From Acanthamoeba castellanii str. Neff (taxonomy: Eukaryota; Discosea; Longamoebia; Acanthamoebidae), in NCBI RefSeq assembly GCF_000313135.1, contig NW_004457435.1, positions 14,213 to 78,212 of the forward strand: a stretch of DNA of 64,000 nt, read 5' to 3'. Made by a program: the position numbers and the translations under genes. This document shows positions 57,513-64,000 of this stretch, piece by piece (the stretch's first letter is position 1; the number at the start of each line of letters is the position of its first letter). Under the pieces are notes generated by a model, which searched no databases, had not been told where the DNA came from, and saw only the letters and a list, made by a program, of their open reading frames with translations.

Positions 57513-58834
57513 ATGCAGAAGGACACACCGCTAATGGGCTTTATTGAAGTTCCCAACGGAGGCGAGTGTTCGGTGTGCCTGTGCGGCGACAAGGAGATGA
57601 TGCAGCTGCCCTGCGCGCACGTCGTGTGTGTGACCTGCTTTCTGCGTAGAGTCGCCAGCGGAACCCCTCACTCAGGTGCGTGCCTCTGTCTATCCATCAA
57701 TGCCAATAGCATGGCATACAGAGCTTAACTTCATTCCCTGGTCACTCTGCTTTAGGGGAAGGCAACCACATCAGGTGTTGCGTGTGCACTCGCATTGAGC
57801 CGGTGGAACTTGTTGTTGGCTCGAGCCGAAGATTGACAACGAGCCCGACGTTGGTGCAAGCAAGGAATCAGCCGAGATAAAAGAATGTGAGGAGGAAGAC
57901 GACGAAGGCGAAGAGGAGCCGGACCTAGTAATTCACAACGAACCGTTCGTCGTGGAGCTGGAGAGCCGTGTGCAGGGTCCTGGGGCCAACATCGTGATCG
58001 TGGGCCAGATAGGGTCGGGCAAATCGAGGCTGGTGCGCGAACTGACCGGTTGTAGCTGCGTCTCCTGGACACGCGCAACCGCGACCGTAGACGCCGACTG
58101 GTGGACCCCCTACAAGACCAATCCCAAGTCGAAGATCACCGTGTGGGATTCCAGGGGCATCAAGTCGTGGAGCACCAGCGGCGTGGAGCAGCTCACTGAG
58201 TCCATCGCCCAACTCGAGTCTGCGTCGGTAGGCGTTGACTTCGTCATCATCACCGTACGCAACGACCAGCTGGTAACTTGCCCACTCCCCTTATAGGCTC
58301 CGGACTCGTCAATTCAGTTAGTAATACCAATCACAGCAGATGAAGGGTGCTAGGGCGCGGCTGGGCCGGTTCCTGGGCTTTTTGAACGCTCTCGGCAAGA
58401 ATGCTGCCGTGGCGGTGATGCCCAGCTGTGGGCAAGGCGCCGGAGTTGGTCCCAGCCTGATGCGCCAGTTGGCCAAGATGGGTGCCGTGCAGCAGCTCAG
58501 CCCGACTGTGAGCCAGCTGACCATGGCCAACGGCGGCACCATCTGCCTGCTCACCTCCTCATCTGCGTCCGGGACCAGCGATGGCAGTGTCTCCTCCTTC
58601 GGGATGCCTGATCTGTTGATGTGCATCCTCAACACGCTTCCCCGTCATGAGGAGAAACGTACGTGCCCTCACCTCTCTCGTAGTTATCACCACTAAGCTT
58701 TTACCACAGGCCAGAACGTACATCAGGGAGCGGGGCTGCGTTCTCAGTCCTCCACTCAAATTTCGGCGATCACGCTGCTGGTAGGATGGGCTGGGGCCAC
58801 TGTAGCTGTGATGAAGCTCCTCAACGCCTTCTGA
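57513..58834 (+). CDS. RING finger - P-loop NTPase - membrane-tail protein, copy A (possible frame break)
   Basis: Start MQKDTPLMGF at 57513, stop at 58832-58834. The N-terminal RING is CSVCLCGDKEMMQLPCAHVVCVTCF, then (after an intron) RCCVCTRIEP. An acidic linker (ECEEEDDEGEEEPD) leads to a P-loop domain: NIVIVGQIGSGKSRLVREL (Walker A, near 58000), WWTPYK, KITVWDSRG (DxxG, near 58140) and VDFVIITVRN. No NKxD base-specificity motif is seen. The C-terminus has one hydrophobic segment (ISAITLLVGWAGATVAVM). The frame of RCCVC and that of the acidic linker differ; bridging them needs an improbably short (23-bp) intron or a one-base error near 57800-57835. Its paralogue is convergent, 33 bp away. 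Inference: a membrane-tethered, GTPase-controlled ubiquitin ligase. Confidence 0.6.
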
Positions 58835-58867
58835 TGCTTCGATCTTCCTCCATTCTGCCTCTCAGTT

Positions 58868-60270
58868 TTATACACTGTTCATTGAGCTGGGCTCCTCCAG
58901 TAAAGAGTCTTGTTCACTCACTGTTGTAGGCCACACTGAAGAAGGACGACTCGGCAGCAACGCCAGCGGGTCGAGCAGCTGCGCGTGGGCTCCATTCCTC
59001 GAGGCCAGCGCGCACACCAGTAGCAACACCCCACCGCTGATCACCACCTCCGACGTGACCATGGAGTTGAGCAGTGTCAGCGCCCGGCTCCCGTCAGCCC
59101 CGCTCAGCCAGTCTGTCGACAGGCAGGGTAAATGTTTAGATTTTACTAAGGAGGAATGCGACTAATGTACCTTTGCCTCGGGAGGGGAGGGTGGCGATGA
59201 GCGCGCAGATCACCAGGTCGCCGATTCCCTCCTGTTCAACTGCGGGGCCGTAGCGGCTCGCCTTGTGGGCGGTCGAGTTGAGGGTGATGGCGAACAAGTC
59301 TGGGGCATCGGTGGCGATGAACATGTCAACGTGCGCGTTGCGTTCCCGACAGGCCCCAAACGGGCGCAGGAGCGATCGGACGTCGTCTCGCCTCTGCTTC
59401 AGCTCGGTCTGGTCGAGTGAAGCAATGTCCGAGGTAACCACCATGAACGCCTTGCCCTGACCCTGCAGCTGCTTGAGGAACTTTTGCAGGTCCTCCGTAC
59501 TCACCTGCATCAAAAAGCGCGTAATGGGTGAGTGGGTCCTGTGAGTCTTGTGTGTCGTGTTGCGTTGTGTAGGTGAATGTACCTTATGCCACGCGCGAAT
59601 AAGAACGATGACAAGATTGAACTGAATCCCGTGCTTGCGCTCTACCTGGCCGAGCTGAGTCATCAGTCGAGCGACCTCCTTCCTGTTGCTCCACGTCGAC
59701 ACTCCCTCGCTGTCCCACCAGCTGACCTTGGACTGGGCGTCGGCGCGATACGGGCTCCACTCCGTGGTGCCTAGCGCCGCAAGACCACCCGAACTGCCAG
59801 GCGCGCCGGTGACGGCCGATACCAGCGCCGTCTTGCCCGCGCCCTCCGCCCCCACCACAGCGATGTTGACTTGGGGCACGCCAGCGAGGAGCTGACGTTC
59901 GATGGCCCGCCCGAGATCGGGCGCCGATGGCTGGGCCGCGTGCGGGGTGAGGAGATTTATGAGCGCCGAACACTCGTTCTTGAAGCGGAGGGCGTCGATG
60001 CGGAAAAGAGGCAGTGCCTTGGCGGATGGCGACACAGTCGCTTGGCACTGTGGACACTTCTTGCCTACGCGAGCAAGTGATGACGTCAGCGTGAATGGTG
60101 TGAATTGTTGGGGGGGGGGGCGCACTCCACTGGACGAAGCAGGTGGTGCACAGGGAGTGGCGGCAGGGCAGCAGGACGAACTCGCTGGGGTCGCCCAGGC
60201 ACGTGCAACACTCGGCCTCTTCGCGCAAATGCTCCAGAGCCTCGATGAGCTGCCTCGTAGTGTTGGCCAT
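58868..60270 (-). CDS. RING finger - P-loop NTPase - membrane-tail protein, copy B
   Basis: Start MANTTRQLIEALEHL at 60270, stop at 58868-58870. RING: CCTCLGDPSEFVLLPCRHSLCTTCF, then KKCPQCQATV after an intron at about 60065-60120. NTPase part: NIAVVGAEGAGKTALVSAVTG (Walker A, near 59850), TTEWSPY, KVSWWDSEGVSTW (DxxG), FNLVIVLIRAWHK and AFMVVTSDIASLD, the last possibly standing in for the usual NKxD loop. The C-terminal hydrophobic stretch (VISGGVLLLVCALA) precedes a short tail. The order RING, then GTPase, then tail anchor equals that of copy A, and both share the W(S/T)PY and WDS(E/R)G..(S/T)W motifs. The GTPase resembles the AIG1/GIMAP and septin-like class only loosely. Confidence 0.75.
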
Positions 60271-60606
60271 CTTCTGCTGCTTCCGCCCTTGTGCCTCGTT
60301 CTCTTCTCCTCAGAGTGCTACTCCCTCTTGTTGTGTCGCTGTACTTAATCGCATTGCATGTTACACGCTGGCGCCACCGTCGAGTCTTGTCGTGCATCGT
60401 TCGTTCCAGGAAGTTTGAGGTTGGGGCGAAGTGTCGGAACTTGTCAATGAATGGTCACAGGCAACAGGCAGGGTCAGGAGCAGCTGCCTGTTGGGCTGTG
60501 ACCTCACGCTCACCAGCATTTGCGTGTTGTTGTGTCTTTGACGGTTCAACAGCTTTATATCAAAATAAAGTAATAAATAAAAAAATAATAAATAACGGAA
60601 AAAGGC

Positions 60607-62627
60607 TCATGCCTTGCCATACTTCTCGATGTACCACTCGGCCATCCTCTTGATTCCCTCTTCGATCGGCACCTGAACACGCCCGGCCCATCAGCAACGG
60701 GCCACAATGAAGAGATAAAAACAAAAAGAATAAAAACTACAATAGCCCAGGGAAGAGGCAACGTACTTGAGGGTCGTAGCCCAGCAGCTGCTTGGACTTT
60801 CGCAGGTCGGCAAACGTGATCGGTACATCGCCAGGCTGCGCAAGTTTGACGCACCACCGAACGCACGCGTGTGGTGAGCCGCCGCGCGCCGTCGAGAGCG
60901 CACTGGATGGGTGAGTGGGTCATACCTGAGGTGGCATGTGATTGATCACCGCCTTCTTCCCCACAGCTGCTTCCACGACCTCGATAAACCTAATAGAAAC
61001 AGCACCATCGTCGCACGAGATAAGAAGCACGAGTGGTGAGCGTAATGGTGGTGTTGGGTCTCGACAGCGGGGCGCCATTACCGGTTAAGGTTGATGGTTC
61101 GCGAGTTGCCCAGGTTGAAGAGCTGCAGCTCAGCGAAGGGCATGTCGATCGTGGCCACAATGCCCTGCGAGGAAACGAAGGTTGTCAGCCAAGGTACTAC
61201 TTTTCTGCAGGGACAGAGAAGTCTCCTACCTGTACAACGTCGGAGACGAACGTGTAGTCTCGAGATGTGGTACCGTCGCCAAACTTGTTGATGGGCTTGC
61301 CACTGTACAACGCCGATCCGATCACACATGTGAGCAACGACCTCGCATATCGTGCGTGTCGCGTGTGTGTGGTGTGCGTTGTGCTGCTATCGTATGTGTA
61401 TGGATCGGTGTCGTGAGGAGTAACTAACTTGTAGATGGCGTCGATGAACTTATAGGGAGCCATGTCAGGCCGACCGCGAGGCCCGTAGACGGTGAAGAAC
61501 CGAAGGCCGGACATCGGAATGCCGTACAAGTGGTTGTAGGTCTTGGCCAGCAGCTCGCACGCCTGCAGGGATCGCCACACCTGTCAGTCATGCACGTAGC
61601 ACACACACACACACACACGCTCGAGCGGTTGACCGCGTACCCGCTTCGTCGCTGCGTAAGGGCTTACCTGGACACGGAAGCCGAGTTCAGTGTTTCAATC
61701 GGTCGTGACACAACCAAAAGAAGGAGGGATGTCGTACGGGGTTGTCCACTCGGTCGGTCTCGGCGAAGGGCACCTTCTTGTTCTCGCCGTAGACCGACGA
61801 CGACGAGGCGAACACGAAATTGGTGACCGTGTAATCGCGCGCCATGTCCAGCATGACCAACGTGCCTGCGATTGTCGCGTCGCGTGTCGTGTTGTGTAGT
61901 TGTGTGCGTTGTGTTATCGAGTGTCAAACGATCGATTACGTTTGGTAAAAGGTTACCCTGGAGGTTGGAGTGGATGTAGACGTCGGGGTTCTCGATGGAG
62001 TAGCGCACGCCGGCGCGAGCGGCCAGGTGGCAGATGTGCGTGATTGGGGCGCCATCGGTCTGGGCCTGGTCGAAGATGGCGCGCATGCCCGCGCGGTCGG
62101 CAATGTCCAGCCGCTTCACCGTCAACCGACCACTGCCCGCCTCCCTGTGTCGTTGTTGTTGTTGGCACACAGATAAGAAGTCACTCGCAATACGAAAAAC
62201 GAATAAGTGATAAATGATAAATGTCAAAAAATAAGAAAATGAAGAAGGGTGGGTGGACGTGCTTGGCGAAGGAGGAGAGGAAGGCGAGGTTGTCCTCCTT
62301 GATGGTGATGTCGTAGTAGTCGTTGACCTCGTCCACAATGATCACGTCGTCGCCTCGGCCGAGCAGGAAGCGCGCTGTGTGCGAACCAATGAAGCCCGCA
62401 CCGCCGGTGAGCAGGACCACCTTCTTGCGGCCCTCGGGCCACTTGCCCACCACCTCTACGGTCGAGTAGTCCACATCATCATCTCCATCTCCAGATGCTC
62501 GCATTTGCGATTTTCTCGTGCCGAACACGGTAATGACGAGCCAGAGGCCGAGGCAAAGCAGGATCACAGCGATGATCCAGTTCTTGCGCGACGGTCGCAG
62601 ACCCGGTCGATAGCCCGTATTGTGCAT
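60607..62627 (-). CDS. UDP-glucuronate 4-epimerase
   Basis: Extended short-chain dehydrogenase that converts UDP-glucuronate to UDP-galacturonate. Start [10 protein letters not shown] at 62627, stop at 60607-60609. A cytosolic basic start and one membrane segment ([20 protein letters not shown]) make it a type II Golgi protein, as plant GAEs are. Catalytic domain: [12 protein letters not shown] (NAD binding, near 62400), [43 protein letters not shown], then YxxxK region exons near 61560-61680 ([15 protein letters not shown]), [28 protein letters not shown] and QLFNLGNS. The C-terminus is [14 protein letters not shown]. Eukaryotic versions are known from plants and some protists. It may provide uronic acids for the cyst wall or surface glycans; that is inference. 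Confidence 0.88.
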
Positions 62628-62787
62628 CTCAGCGATTGGATTCGACAACAGTTTCTTTTTTGTATTCCTGCATTATAAAATACATATTATATTGAGCTTT
62701 GATTGCAATCTGGCACTTAGCTTGAAAAGAGCAGCTGGTACAGGTGCATTCCACGTCCCACAGCTTGCCGCACCGTCGTGGCCGGGA
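62628..62787. promoter_or_regulatory. Bidirectional promoter region, UDP-glucuronate epimerase / membrane protein
   Basis: 160 bp between diverging start codons, A/T-rich at 62665-62710 (TTATAAAATACATATTATAT). Confidence 0.45.
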
Positions 62788-64000
62788 ATGACGGCCAAGC
62801 AGGTGTGCTTTACACGACAATGCTGGGCATTTGTGCTCTCAATTCTTATGATGTGCGTCCTGATTATAGCGTTGGCCACGCCCTGGTAAGTGTTCTCCCT
62901 CTCGTGCACGAGACGACAATCACTGCCTTGCGCAGCCAAACATCTTCTTTCATCTTTACAAATTTCTCAATTTCCAACTTCATCATTTTATCGGGGCTCG
63001 CCCACCAGGTACACACTGGAGGAGTCGAACTACTTCATCTTCCCTCCCGATGAAGGAGCCGGCACCGCTCTGATCAACTTCTACTGGAACGGCGTAGTCA
63101 TCGTCTTCGAGCCTAGTACGCCACTCCCACGCGCACTACCACCGCACACACGCATCGCACGACACTCACCCCCGCTGGCGCAGTCAAGGACAAGTCGTCG
63201 ACCAAGACCTACTCGTGGGACTACTTCGACGACCTGGGGTCCAACGCCCGCACCGCGAAGCAGGCCTATCTGCTGACGATGGCCTTCACGATCCTCACGC
63301 TGATCCTCACCGCCCTCTTGTCGCTCCTCATCCTGTTCTGTCTGATCATCAAGAGGTACACAAAGCAGCACTTTACCCTCTTCTTCTCCTCCTCCTCGTC
63401 CTCCTTCAATCGGCCGCTCGTTTGCTAACACATCAGATTCAGCTTCCGCAAGAAGCTGGACCAGATCTTGGACTACAAGACCAAGTGGATCGTCTTCTTC
63501 ACCGGGTAAGTCTCTTTTTATTCTCACGCCCAATGCCACCACCGCACGCACGACACACACCGCGCATGCACGCTTTACCGGTAAGTCTTATGGAGGAGGC
63601 GCGATGTTAACGCTGTGTGGCCACAGATTCCTCGTGTTCGTTCTGGCCCTGGTCTCGTGGAGCATCTTCTTCGATTTTCAAGAGGGCCTCTCGGTAATTC
63701 CTTTTCTTCTCCGCCGCGCCCTGTTGTGGTTGCCTCAGCGCTGATGAGCGTTGTTGGTTCCACGGTGCTGCGCGCGCAGGACATGAACTTTGGTGGCTGC
63801 GAGGGGCAGTGGTGGTGCGGCTCGTTCGTAGGTACGAACAGAACCCCGAGCCACTCGAGTGTGTGCGGTGTGTTGCGCACGTGTTCTGTTAACGCGCCAT
63901 TTCTATTTTTCTATGTTCTTGTTCGTGCGCGAAGGTGTGTCCAACATGACGTTCCAAAACACGGCCGGGCAGCCGGTGACGATGGGCCTCTCGTGGGCGC
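62788..64000 (+). CDS. Multi-pass membrane protein, 3' end outside window
   Basis: Start MTAKQVCFTRQCW at 62788. TM1 is FVLSILMMCVLIIALATPW; an outer loop of about 60 residues follows (YTLEESNYFIFPPDEGAG, then a second exon with YSWDYFDDLGSNA). TM2 is AYLLTMAFTILTLILTALLSLLILFCLII, then a basic cytosolic turn (KRFSFRKKLDQI), TM3 (WIVFFTGFLVFVLALVSWSIFFDF) and a loop with CEGQWWC. The coding frame is still open at 64000, and a fourth TM is expected beyond. The pattern (short N-terminus, Cys pair in the second outer loop) resembles four-pass families such as claudin/PMP22-like proteins in outline only. I do not recognise the gene. Confidence 0.6.

Overview
The window reads as nuclear DNA of a free-living amoebozoan, most likely an Acanthamoeba close to A. 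castellanii. Three things point there: GC-rich, tightly packed genes on both strands; many short GT-AG introns, often with GTACG- or GTGCG-type donors; and a gene set typical of Amoebozoa (a hisactophilin-like protein, an SHK-type kinase with a C-terminal SH2 domain, a STAT, and a two-EF-hand myosin-I light chain). I placed exons by eye from splice sites and reading frame, so gene ends are firmer than inner exon edges.

Layout. 1-2.3 kb: 3' part of a DEP-C2-LNS2 protein. 2.4-5.3 kb (-): a GT13 N-acetylglucosaminyltransferase with an MGAT5-like cysteine-rich tail. 5.5-11.9 kb: three tandem secreted DNase II genes. 12.4-13.2 kb: OsmC-family protein, followed by an intronless relic of itself. 13.6-15.0 kb: two-pass membrane protein. 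15.6-16.3 kb: hisactophilin-like beta-trefoil. 16.4-18.3 kb (-): NEIL1-type DNA glycosylase, head to head with LSM2. 19.4-22.0 kb (-): GH99 endo-alpha-mannosidase. 22.1-26.1 kb (-): RFWD3-like RING/WD40 ligase, head to head with a Rad60/NIP45-like protein carrying SUMO-like domains (26.3-29.2 kb). 29.5-31.7 kb (-): DXO/Rai1 decapping enzyme, head to head with an H2B-H2A histone doublet (31.8-33.3 kb). 33.5-35.6 kb (-): rhomboid protease. 36.6-40.0 kb: SHK kinase. 40.6-41.7 kb: YpsA/molybdenum-carrier-like protein, interrupted by a 62-base assembly gap. 41.9-42.3 kb: small zinc-finger protein. 42.7-45.6 kb: STAT. 45.9-47.8 kb (-): coiled-coil protein. 48.1-49.6 kb: intronless GT92-like glycosyltransferase. 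49.8-53.6 kb (-): large coiled-coil protein. 53.9-54.3 kb: myosin-I light chain. 54.6-57.1 kb (-): phosphoglucomutase. 57.5-60.3 kb: two convergent paralogues that each join a RING finger to a P-loop NTPase domain and a C-terminal membrane segment. 60.6-62.6 kb (-): UDP-glucuronate 4-epimerase. 62.8 kb to the end: 5' part of a multi-pass membrane protein.

Themes. Glycan processing recurs (GT13, GH99, GT92-like, phosphoglucomutase, UDP-glucuronate epimerase). Genome maintenance and chromatin also recur (NEIL1-type, RFWD3-like, Rad60-like, histone doublet), and two SH2 signalling genes lie about 2.7 kb apart. The most striking object is the histone doublet: a tailless H2B fold fused directly to an H2A fold in one multi-exon gene. 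That architecture is best known from Marseilleviridae, giant viruses that infect Acanthamoeba. Here most acidic-patch residues are lost and an unexplained C-terminal domain of about 100 residues is added.
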